Assembly (NCBI GenBank): GCA_023422485.1
Contig: JAGTAM010000426.1
Span: 1 to 11,787 of the forward strand
Length of the DNA: 11,787 nt
Direction: 5' to 3'
Origin: Pseudomonadota bacterium
GTDB lineage: Bacteria; Pseudomonadota; Alphaproteobacteria; Rhizobiales; Beijerinckiaceae
In this document: piece after piece, positions 6,586-11,787 of the stretch
How the letters are laid out: each line of letters starts with the position of its first letter
Position numbering within the stretch: position 1 is the first letter of the stretch
Program-made: the position numbers and the translations under genes
Notes under the pieces: model-generated
The model's input: the letters and a program-made list of their open reading frames with translations, nothing else
What the model was told of the DNA's origin: nothing
Databases searched by the model: none

Positions 6586-7650
6586 CTACGCCGCCCGCTC
6601 CTCCACCAGGGCGACGATATCCTCCCAGCGCGAGAGGAAGGCGGCGACGCAGGCCGGGTCGAAATGCCGCCCGGACTCGGCCTCCAGGTGGGCGCGCGCC
6701 CGGTCCAGGGACCATGCGGGCTTGTAGCTTCTCGCGGAGATCAGCGCATCGAACACGTCGGCGACGGCGACGATCCGGCCGGAGCAGGGGATCTCCTCGC
6801 CCCTGAGGCCACGGGGATAGCCGGTGCCGTCCCAGCGCTCGTGGTGGGTCAGTGCGATCTCGGCGGCGATCTGGAGCAGGCGCGAGGAGCTGTCGTGCAG
6901 CATGTGGTAGCCGCGCAAGGCGTGCTGGCGCATCTCCTCCCACTCCTCGGGCGTGAGCGGGCCGGCCTTCATCAGGATATGATCGGGAACCCCGATCTTG
7001 CCGATGTCGTGCATGGTCGAGGCGAGAGCGACGTCGTCGGCTTCCGCGGGTGACAGGCCAAGCCCCTCGGCCACGGCGATGACGCAGCCGGCCACACGGG
7101 TCAGGTGGTCGCCGGCCCGGTCGTCGCGGAATTCCGCCGCCAGCATCAGACGACGGATCAGTTCTCGCTCCCGAGCCGTCGCTTCGGCCGCCGCGCGCGC
7201 CGCGTCGCGCCGCATCGCCTTCGCGCGGTCGTCGTTCTCGCGGCGCGCCAGGGCGAGGTCGATCAGCACTCCGACCCGGTCCTGCAATTCGCCGGCGTCG
7301 AAGGGTTTGGACAGCACGTCGGTGGCGCCGGCCTCCCGGCCGATCCGGCGCAGGGTCCGCGGCTCACCGCCGGCCACTAGCAGGACGGGCGTGCGCGCGA
7401 GACTGTCCTGCTCCCGCAGGGCGCGGATCAGGGCGGGCGCGTCGAAGCGCTCGGGCTCGGCTTCCACCACGATCACGGCGGGCGCCTCGGCGACCAGTTC
7501 CTCGATGACGCGACCCGAGACGGCGACGATGCTGGCGCTGCAGGGCTGGCCGCGCAGGGCGAGGACGAGGGGGGCCGGGGTTCGCGCCGCCACGACGGCG
7601 ACGACCGCGTTCCCGCTTCCTTCCGCGCCGCCCGTCATCGCGTCATCCAT
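6586..7650 (-). CDS. HD-GYP domain protein with degenerate receiver domain (putative cyclic-di-GMP phosphodiesterase)
   Basis: The 354-residue protein has a receiver-like domain at about 15-132, a coiled linker rich in Ala/Arg/Glu at about 135-165, and an HD-GYP domain at about 166-345. HD-GYP signatures are intact: His182, HD at 214-215 (STMHDIGKIG), His243, His269-His270, the GYP motif at 277-279 (HHERWDGTGYP) and Asp298 (AVADVFDAL). These bind the metal centre that hydrolyses cyclic-di-GMP in characterised members. The receiver is odd: the phosphoacceptor position is Glu63 (VIVVEAEP), the N-terminal acidic pair is missing, and only Lys115 (LSKPF) remains. It is therefore probably not switched by phosphorylation. 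No kinase is adjacent. The ATG at 7650 is preceded by a plausible promoter. The enzymatic role is inferred from conserved residues. Confidence 0.9.
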   Translation of the reverse strand: MDDAMTGGAEGSGNAVVAVVAARTPAPLVLALRGQPCSASIVAVSGRVIEELVAEAPAVIVVEAEPERFDAPALIRALREQDSLARTPVLLVAGGEPRTLRRIGREAGATDVLSKPFDAGELQDRVGVLIDLALARRENDDRAKAMRRDAARAAAEATARERELIRRLMLAAEFRDDRAGDHLTRVAGCVIAVAEGLGLSPAEADDVALASTMHDIGKIGVPDHILMKAGPLTPEEWEEMRQHALRGYHMLHDSSSRLLQIAAEIALTHHERWDGTGYPRGLRGEEIPCSGRIVAVADVFDALISARSYKPAWSLDRARAHLEAESGRHFDPACVAAFLSRWEDIVALVEERAA

Positions 7651-7688
7651 GGCGATTTCGGCGCCGCCCGCCGACTCCCGATCGCCGC

Positions 7689-7717
7689 ATCATGCGTGCC
7701 TGAACATAGTTAACCAA
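7689..7717 (-). promoter_or_regulatory. Sigma-70-like promoter candidate for the HD-GYP gene
   Basis: On the minus strand TTGGTT (complement of 7712-7717) and CATGAT (complement of 7689-7694) are separated by exactly 17 nt. This would place the transcript start near 7682, about 30 nt before the ATG at 7650. The -10 box matches TATAAT at 4 of 6 positions and the -35 box matches TTGACA at 3 of 6. It lies in the most AT-rich part of the window. Confidence 0.4.
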
Positions 7718-7724
7718 AATTGAA
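7710..7724. promoter_or_regulatory. CtrA-like box overlapping the HD-GYP -35 element
   Basis: TTAACCAAAATTGAA has the TTAA-N7-TTAA layout of the alphaproteobacterial CtrA box with one mismatch in the second half (TGAA). It overlaps the proposed -35 element, a position seen in CtrA-activated promoters. A one-mismatch site may occur by chance, so this is tentative. Confidence 0.25.
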
Positions 7725-7791
7725 AAGATTCGACCGATTTTCCGTCGCTCCGGGCAAGCGGGCGGGCCGCAGGCCGGCCGCCCTTATTTCG

Positions 7792-7977
7792 GGCCGGCTC
7801 CGGTCTCTTGCCTCGCACCGGCCGATCCGAAAACCAGCCACCCCATTCCAGGCCGGTGCCGGTCTCTTGCCTCGCGCCGGCCGATCCGAAAACCGGCCAC
7901 CACTCCTCGGGCCGGTGCCGGTCTCTGCTCCGCACCGGCCGATCCGAAAACCGGCCACCACTTTTCGGGCCGGTGCG
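7792..7977. repeat. Three-copy 58-59 bp GC-rich tandem repeat with internal hairpins
   Basis: Units run 7792-7850 (59 bp), 7851-7909 (59 bp) and 7910-7967 (58 bp). A partial fourth copy (GGCCGGTGCG) occupies 7968-7977, 13 nt before the HIT ATG. Each unit begins GGCCGG and contains GGTCTCT, then CCGGCCGATCCGAAAACC. Within unit 3, GGCCGGTGC pairs perfectly with GCACCGGCC, and GGCCG/CGGCC flank the GATCCGAAAAC segment, so each unit can form alternative hairpins. Upstream, 7773-7790 resembles a decayed unit end. The unit length is not a multiple of three, so it is non-coding. There are no unique spacers, so it is not a CRISPR. It may affect expression of the HIT-nudC pair. Confidence 0.85.
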
Positions 7978-7990
7978 CTAGATCCCCGGC

Positions 7991-8407
7991 ATGACCGACG
8001 CCTTCGCCCTCGATCCGCGGCTCGCCGCCGACACCCATCCCGTGGGCGATCTCGCCCTCTGCTCCGTCCTCCTCATGGACGATGCGCGCTTCCCCTGGCT
8101 GATCCTCGTGCCACGGCGACCGCGCTTGAGCGAACTCACCGATCTCACGCCCGAGGATGCGCGCCTCGCCTTCGAGGAAATCCGCATCGCGGTCGGGGTC
8201 GTGCAGGCGCTCGCCCAGCCGGATAAGGTGAACGTCGCGGCGCTCGGCAACGTGGTGTCGCAACTCCACGTCCACATCGTGGCCCGCTTCCGCTCGGATC
8301 CGGCCTGGCCCGGACCGGTCTGGGGCGTCGGCGAGCCAAAGCCTTATCCGCCGCATGCCCGCGCCGCCCTGCTCGAACGGGCCGCCGCCCTGTTCGTGGC
8401 CGCGTGA
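7991..8407 (+). CDS. HIT (histidine triad) family protein
   Basis: This 138-residue protein has the length of a single HIT domain. HIT proteins are nucleotide hydrolases or transferases acting on the alpha-phosphate of adenylated or dinucleotide substrates. The C-terminal motif is SQLHVHIVARF: aligned with Fhit (HVHVHVLPR), His93 is the nucleophile position and His95 the third histidine, while the first histidine is Gln91. The N-terminal half has PWLILVPRR and NVAALGNVV, typical of this subfamily, and the C-terminus carries WPGPVWG. The stop overlaps a GTG of the next frame and lies 11 nt before the nudC ATG, so the two are probably cotranscribed. No clear Shine-Dalgarno precedes the ATG; the upstream sequence is the end of the tandem repeat. 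The substrate is unknown. Confidence 0.88.
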   Translation: MTDAFALDPRLAADTHPVGDLALCSVLLMDDARFPWLILVPRRPRLSELTDLTPEDARLAFEEIRIAVGVVQALAQPDKVNVAALGNVVSQLHVHIVARFRSDPAWPGPVWGVGEPKPYPPHARAALLERAAALFVAA

Positions 8408-8411
8408 GGGG
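8406..8411 (+). promoter_or_regulatory. Ribosome binding site of nudC
   Basis: GAGGGG overlaps the end of the HIT gene and lies 7 nt before ATG 8419. It favours that ATG over the GTG at 8404 that overlaps the HIT stop. Confidence 0.45.
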
Positions 8412-8418
8412 CTCGGCC

Positions 8419-9378
8419 ATGACCGGCTCGCCCGACATCACCGGCCGGGACGCGCTCGCCTACGCTGCGAGCCGCCTCGTACGCCACTCCGCCGAGTTCG
8501 GCCCGGCGCCCGTCCTGGCCGAGGCCGGGCCCGCGGCGCGCCTCGTGCTGATGGCGGGCGAGACGGTGATCCTGCGCATCGATCCGGAGGCCACCGGGAC
8601 GGCCCTGCTCGGGCCGGACGAAGCGGAGCGGGCGGGCGAGCGCGCCGTCGAGATCTTCCTCGGCCGGGTCGAGGGGCGGCCGGTCTTTGCCGGCGCGGTG
8701 GCGGAGGAGGCTGCCTCCCTGTTTCCGGCTCCCGGCTACCGCGCCCTCGACCTGCGGGCGCTCGCCGCCGAGGGCGCCGTCGCCCGCGAGGAGCAGGGAC
8801 TGATCGCCACCGCCAAGTCTCTGCTGGCCTGGCACGCGCGCCACCGCTTCTGCGCCAATTGCGGCAGCCCGACCGCCATCGCCGCCGGGGGCTTCCGGCG
8901 GGAATGCGGCACGTGCGGGCTGCACCACTTCCCCCGCACCGATCCGGTGGCGATCATGCTGGTGCGGCGGGGTGACGCCTGCCTGCTCGGGCGCGGCCGG
9001 CACTTCAAGCCGGGGATGTATTCCTGCCTAGCCGGCTTCATCGAGCCCGGCGAGACCGTCGAGGACGCGGTGCGCCGCGAGACCCGCGAGGAGACCGGCA
9101 TCACAGTCGGCGCGGTCGCCTATCACGCCTCGCAGCCCTGGCCGTTCCCAGCCTCGCTGATGCTCGGATGCGTGGCGGAGGGCCTCACCGAGGATGTCCG
9201 GACCGATCCCGACGAGTTGGAGGATGCCCGCTGGTTCCCGCGTGCGGAGGTGGTGCGAATGATTGCGGGCACGCACCCGGAAGGCCTGACCGTACAGCCG
9301 CCGACCGCCATCGCCCATCTGTTGCTGCGCGACTGGGTGGACGGCGTCATCGCGGCGCCGCCGGCCCCGCAGGGGTGA
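8419..9378 (+). CDS. nudC: NAD(+)/NADH pyrophosphatase NudC (Nudix hydrolase)
   Basis: NudC cleaves NAD(H) to NMN(H) and AMP and in studied bacteria also removes NAD caps from RNA. The 319-residue protein has an N-terminal domain (about 1-135), a four-cysteine zinc ribbon (Cys145, Cys148, Cys163, Cys166; FCANCG and RECGTCG), and a Nudix domain. The full Nudix box lies at 206-228, with Gly206, Glu212, Arg220-Glu221 and Glu224-Glu225. The family-specific SQPWPFP motif is at 238-244, which separates NudC from other Nudix enzymes. ATG 8419 is chosen because of the GAGGGG upstream. It is paired with the HIT gene, so both products may clean up or recycle dinucleotides. A hairpin follows the stop. 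Confidence 0.95.
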   Translation: MTGSPDITGRDALAYAASRLVRHSAEFGPAPVLAEAGPAARLVLMAGETVILRIDPEATGTALLGPDEAERAGERAVEIFLGRVEGRPVFAGAVAEEAASLFPAPGYRALDLRALAAEGAVAREEQGLIATAKSLLAWHARHRFCANCGSPTAIAAGGFRRECGTCGLHHFPRTDPVAIMLVRRGDACLLGRGRHFKPGMYSCLAGFIEPGETVEDAVRRETREETGITVGAVAYHASQPWPFPASLMLGCVAEGLTEDVRTDPDELEDARWFPRAEVVRMIAGTHPEGLTVQPPTAIAHLLLRDWVDGVIAAPPAPQG

Positions 9379-9385
9379 GCCCGGC

Positions 9386-9412
9386 CCGCACGCGCTTCAC
9401 GGACGCGTGCGG
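9386..9412 (+). terminator. Perfect 9-bp hairpin after nudC, possible terminator
   Basis: CCGCACGCG (9386-9394) and CGCGTGCGG (9404-9412) form a perfect stem with a 9-nt loop, starting 8 nt after the nudC stop. There is no T-run after it. It probably marks the 3' end of the HIT-nudC transcript, but may not terminate on its own. Confidence 0.45.
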
Positions 9413-9438
9413 ATGGTGTAGGCGCCCCCACTTGACCG

Positions 9439-9474
9439 AGAAATCGGCCAAGAAGTCGGCCAAGAAAATCGGCC
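9439..9474 (+). repeat. Three 12-13 bp direct repeats upstream of trpA
   Basis: AGAAATCGGCCA, AGAAGTCGGCCA and AGAAAATCGGCC follow one another without gap. They lie between the nudC hairpin and trpA, about 85 nt before the trpA ATG. Read in the trpA frame they would give KSAKKSAKK-like residues, but no start with a Shine-Dalgarno precedes them. They could be operator-like or chance slippage products. Confidence 0.5.
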
Positions 9475-9503
9475 GGGGAAGCCGAGCCTTGTCGGGCAGC
9501 CTG

Positions 9504-9518
9504 GGGACATCGTGTCCC
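9504..9518 (+). other. Small perfect hairpin in the trpA leader
   Basis: GGGACA (9504-9509) and TGTCCC (9513-9518) are perfectly complementary around the triplet TCG. It lies 39 nt before the trpA ATG. No Trp-rich leader peptide is nearby, so a classical attenuator is not supported. Confidence 0.3.
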
Positions 9519-9557
9519 GGGCCTCACAGGCCGGATGGGCCGCCGGGAGCGAGAAGC

Positions 9558-10400
9558 ATGACCGCCCGCATCGATGCCGCTTTCGCCCGCTGCCGCGCGG
9601 AAGGACGGGCCGCCCTCGTCACCTACGTCATGGCGGGCGATCCCGATCCGGAAACCTCGCTCAGGGTGCTCGAAGCCCTGCCGAAGGCCGGGGCCGACAT
9701 CGTCGAGTTCGGCCTGCCGTTCACCGATCCCATGGCCGACGGGCCGGCGATCCAGGCGGCGGGCCTGCGCGCCCTGAAGGCGGGCCAGGACCTCAAGGGC
9801 ACGCTGGCGCTGGTGCGCCGCTTCCGCGCGGGCGACGACCGGACGCCGGTGGTGCTGATGGGCTACTACAATCCGATCCATACCTACGGCGTGCCCCGCT
9901 TCCTCGAGGATGCGCTCGCCGCCGGCATCGACGGCCTGATCGTCGTCGACCTGCCGCCGGAGGAGGACGATGAACTCTGCCTGCCGGCCCGCGAGAAGGG
10001 TCTCGCCTTCATCCGGCTTGCGACCCCGACGACCGACGACCGGCGCCTGCCGGCCGTGCTCGCGAACACGGCGGGCTTCGTCTACTACGTGTCGATCACC
10101 GGCGTGACCGGCACCGCGACCCCCGATTTCGGCCGGGTCTCGCAGGCGGTCGGCCGGATCTCGGCGCAGACCGACCTGCCCGTCGTCGTCGGCTTCGGGG
10201 TGAAGACCGGCGCGCATGCCGCCGAGATCGCCCGCGGCGCCGACGGCGTCGTCGTCGGTTCGGCCCTCGTCGATGCGTTGGCGCGCAGCCTCGAGCCCGG
10301 CGACCGGGCCGGCAGCGATACGGTGGAGGCGGTCTCCGCCCTGGTGCGCGAGCTGGCCGAGGGCGTGCGCAGCACCAGAAAGGCGCCGGCCGAGGCCTGA
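9558..10400 (+). CDS. trpA: Tryptophan synthase alpha subunit
   Basis: TrpA converts indole-3-glycerol phosphate to indole and glyceraldehyde 3-phosphate and passes indole to TrpB. The 280-residue TIM barrel is of normal length. The catalytic pair is present: Glu50 (DIVEFGLPF) and Asp61 (DPMADGPA), equivalent to Glu49 and Asp60 of Salmonella TrpA. The phosphate-binding loops SITGVTGT, VGFGVKTG and GADGVVVGSA are intact. ATG 9558 has GGGAG (9545-9549) 8 nt upstream. An in-frame open stretch reaches back to TTG 9432, but those residues are not part of the family. trpB is not upstream; nudC is. trpA must therefore use its own promoter or read through from nudC, and TrpB must be made from elsewhere. 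Downstream lie accD and folC, the common Rhizobiales order. Confidence 0.97.
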   Translation: MTARIDAAFARCRAEGRAALVTYVMAGDPDPETSLRVLEALPKAGADIVEFGLPFTDPMADGPAIQAAGLRALKAGQDLKGTLALVRRFRAGDDRTPVVLMGYYNPIHTYGVPRFLEDALAAGIDGLIVVDLPPEEDDELCLPAREKGLAFIRLATPTTDDRRLPAVLANTAGFVYYVSITGVTGTATPDFGRVSQAVGRISAQTDLPVVVGFGVKTGAHAAEIARGADGVVVGSALVDALARSLEPGDRAGSDTVEAVSALVRELAEGVRSTRKAPAEA

Positions 10401-10437
10401 GCGCCCCTCATTCCGCCGCCCGCCTCGCCGGACGATG

Positions 10438-10461
10438 CGCTCGAAGAGCCCCTTCGAAGCG
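10438..10461 (+). terminator. Imperfect hairpin after trpA
   Basis: CGCTCGAAG (10438-10446) pairs with CTTCGAAGCG (10452-10461) with one bulge and a 5-nt loop. It lies about 37 nt after the trpA stop and ahead of a possible accD promoter. It is a weak terminator candidate because no T-run follows. Confidence 0.3.
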
Positions 10462-10478
10462 TCCCTTCGGAGGAAAAC

Positions 10479-10508
10479 TTGGCATCGAGGCGGCGGCGAT
10501 CCGATATC
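10479..10508 (+). promoter_or_regulatory. Sigma-70-like promoter candidate for accD
   Basis: TTGGCA (10479-10484) matches 5 of 6 positions of TTGACA. GATATC (10503-10508) lies 18 nt further on, with 3 of 6 matches to TATAAT. It sits about 57 nt before the accD ATG in the 164-nt trpA-accD gap, which suggests accD may be transcribed separately from trpA. Confidence 0.35.
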
Positions 10509-10550
10509 AGCGTGGCGAGAGACCGCACCCAGGCGGAACGCGGTCAGACA

Positions 10551-10555
10551 GGGAG
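10551..10555 (+). promoter_or_regulatory. Ribosome binding site deciding the accD start
   Basis: GGGAG lies 9 nt before ATG 10565 and 21 nt before the second in-frame ATG (10577, where many AccD proteins begin MNWI). The spacing favours 10565. Confidence 0.5.
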
Positions 10556-10564
10556 TCCGACGCC

Positions 10565-11485
10565 ATGGTCGAGCCGATGAACTGGATCTCGGAGGTCGTG
10601 CGGCCCCGGATCAAGACGCTGTTCAAGCGCGAGACGCCGGAGAACCTCTGGATCAAGTGCCCCGACACCGGCCAGATGGTCTTCCATAAGGAAGTCGAGC
10701 AGAACCATTGGGTCATCCCCGGCTCCGAGCACCATCTCAAGATGAGCGCGACGGCGCGCCTGAAGATGATGTTCGACGAGGGCACCTGGATCGACGTTCC
10801 GCTGCCGGAGGTGCCGGCCGACCCGCTCAAGTTCCGCGACGAGAAGCGCTACGTCGACCGCCTCAAGGAGGCGCGGGCCAAGACCGGAATGGCGGACGCC
10901 TTCAAGATCGGCTTCGGCCGTGTCGGCGGCCTGCCGATGACGATCGCGGCCCAGGAATTCGGCTTCATGGCGGGCTCCCTCGGGATGGCCGGCGGCGAGG
11001 CCTTCGTCCGCGGCGCCGAGACGGCCCTGGAGAAGCGCACCCCCTACGTGCTGTTCGCCGCCTCCGGCGGGGCGCGGATGCAGGAGGGCATCCTCTCCTT
11101 GATGCAGATGCCGCGCACCACGGTGGCCGTGCGCCGGCTCAACGCCGCGCGGCTCCCCTACATCGTGGTCCTGACCAATCCGACCACGGGCGGCGTCACC
11201 GCCTCCTACGCCATGCTCGGCGACGTGCACTTGGCCGAACCCGGCGCGCTGATCTGCTTTGCCGGCCCGCGCGTCATCGAGCAGACGATCCGCGAGAAGC
11301 TGCCTGACGGCTTCCAGCGGGCCGAATACCTGCGTGAGCACGGCATGGTCGATCAGGTCGTGCATCGCCACCAGCTCAAGGAGACGATCAGCCGGCTCTG
11401 CGGCCTGCTGATGGACGTCCGGCAGGCCCCTGCCGGAGAGCCGCCGGCGCCGACGGCCCCCGAGCCGCTGCCGGACGCCGCCTGA
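10565..11485 (+). CDS. accD: Acetyl-CoA carboxylase carboxyltransferase subunit beta
   Basis: AccD with AccA transfers the carboxyl group from biotin on AccB to acetyl-CoA, making malonyl-CoA for fatty acid synthesis. The 306-residue protein has the family core: PLKFRDEKRYVDRL (87-100), SGGARMQEG (167-175) and TTGGVTASYAMLGD (207-220), whose backbone Gly-Gly pairs form the oxyanion sites, then FAGPRVIEQTIREKLP. The N-terminal four-cysteine zinc ribbon of Escherichia coli AccD is decayed: only Cys32 remains, and the other three positions are Thr35, Ile51 and Ser54. From memory this loss is usual in alphaproteobacteria, so it is not a defect. The C-terminus ends in a Pro/Ala tail (about 288-306). 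It precedes folC, with a terminator-like inverted repeat in between. Confidence 0.97.
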   Translation: MVEPMNWISEVVRPRIKTLFKRETPENLWIKCPDTGQMVFHKEVEQNHWVIPGSEHHLKMSATARLKMMFDEGTWIDVPLPEVPADPLKFRDEKRYVDRLKEARAKTGMADAFKIGFGRVGGLPMTIAAQEFGFMAGSLGMAGGEAFVRGAETALEKRTPYVLFAASGGARMQEGILSLMQMPRTTVAVRRLNAARLPYIVVLTNPTTGGVTASYAMLGDVHLAEPGALICFAGPRVIEQTIREKLPDGFQRAEYLREHGMVDQVVHRHQLKETISRLCGLLMDVRQAPAGEPPAPTAPEPLPDAA

Positions 11486-11491
11486 GCGTCT

Positions 11492-11558
11492 CTCACAAAA
11501 CTCCCGTTGCGCTGTCTTCGCCAGAGCGAGAACCGTCGGCAATCGGGAGTTTTATGAG
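11492..11558 (+). terminator. Long inverted repeat with TTTT, rho-independent-type terminator between accD and folC
   Basis: AAAACTCCCGTTGC (11497-11510) pairs with GCAATCGGGAGTTTT (11539-11553) with one bulged T. The pairing extends outward through CTCA/TGAG with one mismatch, giving about 18 pairs. The 28-nt loop can itself fold (TCTTCGC with GCGAGA). The stem starts 6 nt past the accD stop and its 3' arm ends in TTTT, as in an intrinsic terminator; the mirror arm has AAAA, so it could work in both directions. It would separate accD from folC transcription, at least in part. Confidence 0.65.
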
Positions 11559-11599
11559 GCACTCTGAAACCGATTCGCGACAGAAGGTCTTCGCGCGAG

Positions 11600-11787
11600 A
11601 TGGACTCCTCCGACGCGCTGATGGCGCGCTTCCTCGCCCTGCATCCGCGCACGATCGACCTGTCGCTCGGGCGCATCGAGCGCCTGCTGGCGGCCCTCAA
11701 CCATCCTGAGCGGCGCCTGCCGCCGGTGATCCACGTCGCCGGCACCAACGGCAAGGGCTCGACCATCGCCTTCATGCGGGCGATCCT
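11600..11787 (+). CDS. folC: Dihydrofolate synthase / folylpolyglutamate synthase, 5' part
   Basis: Only the first 62 codons are in the window; the gene runs off the right edge. FolC adds glutamate to dihydropteroate and to folates using ATP. The N-terminus carries FLALHPRTIDLSLGRIERLL, then PPVIHVAGTNGKGST. The latter contains the Mur-ligase-type P-loop GTNGKGS at residues 48-54, diagnostic of FolC. The start ATG 11600 has AGAAGG (11582-11587) 12 nt upstream, a slightly long spacing; ATG 11621 is an alternative but would trim family sequence. Position after accD is the usual one in Rhizobiales. The terminator-like repeat at 11492-11558 lies just upstream, so folC may have its own promoter or depend on read-through. 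Confidence 0.93.
   Translation, partial: MDSSDALMARFLALHPRTIDLSLGRIERLLAALNHPERRLPPVIHVAGTNGKGSTIAFMRAI

Larger units (their letters stand above)
7651..7990. other. Divergent intergenic region with AT-rich island and tandem repeat
   Basis: This 340-nt region separates the divergent HD-GYP and HIT genes. It holds an AT-rich island (about 7700-7740) with a promoter candidate for the HD-GYP gene, and a three-copy tandem repeat (7792-7977) abutting the HIT gene. Open frames across the repeat are by-products of its sequence. Confidence 0.6.

Noticed and set aside
7701..7713. LexA box upstream of the HD-GYP gene
   Set aside because: On the minus strand GTTA and GTTC are 5 nt apart, not the GTTC-N7-GTTC layout of alphaproteobacterial LexA sites.
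7690..7961. Small proteins encoded by the tandem repeat on the minus strand
   Set aside because: The same peptide (like FRIGRC or FSDRPA variants) recurs only because the DNA repeats, and the 58-59 bp period shifts the frame each time.
7792..7977. CRISPR array
   Set aside because: Units follow each other without unique spacers, differ in scattered positions, and no cas gene is present.
9432..9557. TTG-started N-terminal extension of trpA containing KSAKKSAKK
   Set aside because: It lacks a Shine-Dalgarno and is foreign to the TrpA family; ATG 9558 gives the standard length.
9535..9561. Trp leader peptide (eight-residue frame overlapping the trpA ATG)
   Set aside because: The peptide MGRREREA has no tryptophan and no convincing attenuator hairpins follow it.
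9123..10217. Minus-strand 364-codon frame opposite nudC and trpA
   Set aside because: It spans two confidently identified genes and an intergenic gap, with no recognisable domain.

Overview
The window looks like core chromosome of a high-GC alphaproteobacterium, most likely Methylobacterium/Methylorubrum or a close relative. The grounds are the very GC-rich third-codon positions, an AccD of the alphaproteobacterial type (degenerate zinc ribbon), the trpA-accD-folC order common in Rhizobiales, and a MoxY-like sensor kinase. The genus is inferred from family memory, not from a search.

Left part, minus strand (28-2916): a sensor histidine kinase (NarX/UhpB class), its LuxR-type response regulator and a TenA-family thiaminase II, closely spaced in that order, so probably one transcript. 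A divergent intergenic stretch (2917-3422) separates them from a plus-strand gene for a single-pass membrane protein with a long Pro/Ala-rich tail (3423-4370). A convergent intergenic region (4371-4720) follows. It carries an imperfect inverted repeat resembling dispersed REP-type elements and a strong GC hairpin.

Middle, minus strand (4721-7650): a DEAD-box-type RNA helicase with a DbpA-like RNA-binding domain, preceded by an HD-GYP protein with a degenerate receiver domain. The helicase motif II reads VEAD rather than DEAD because of one base. The divergent region 7651-7990 holds an AT-rich promoter island for the HD-GYP gene and a three-copy 58-59 bp tandem repeat that ends just before the next plus-strand gene.

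Right part, plus strand (7991-11787): a HIT-family protein and NudC (NAD(P)H pyrophosphatase) form a tight pair. They are followed by trpA, accD and the 5' end of folC. trpB is not next to trpA. Hairpins sit after nudC, after trpA and between accD and folC; the last is a long terminator-like inverted repeat ending in TTTT.

I see no phage, transposase, CRISPR, tRNA or rRNA. I did not find a convincing new multi-gene system. The best leads are the VEAD helicase, the tandem repeat upstream of the HIT gene, and the kinase/regulator/TenA operon.
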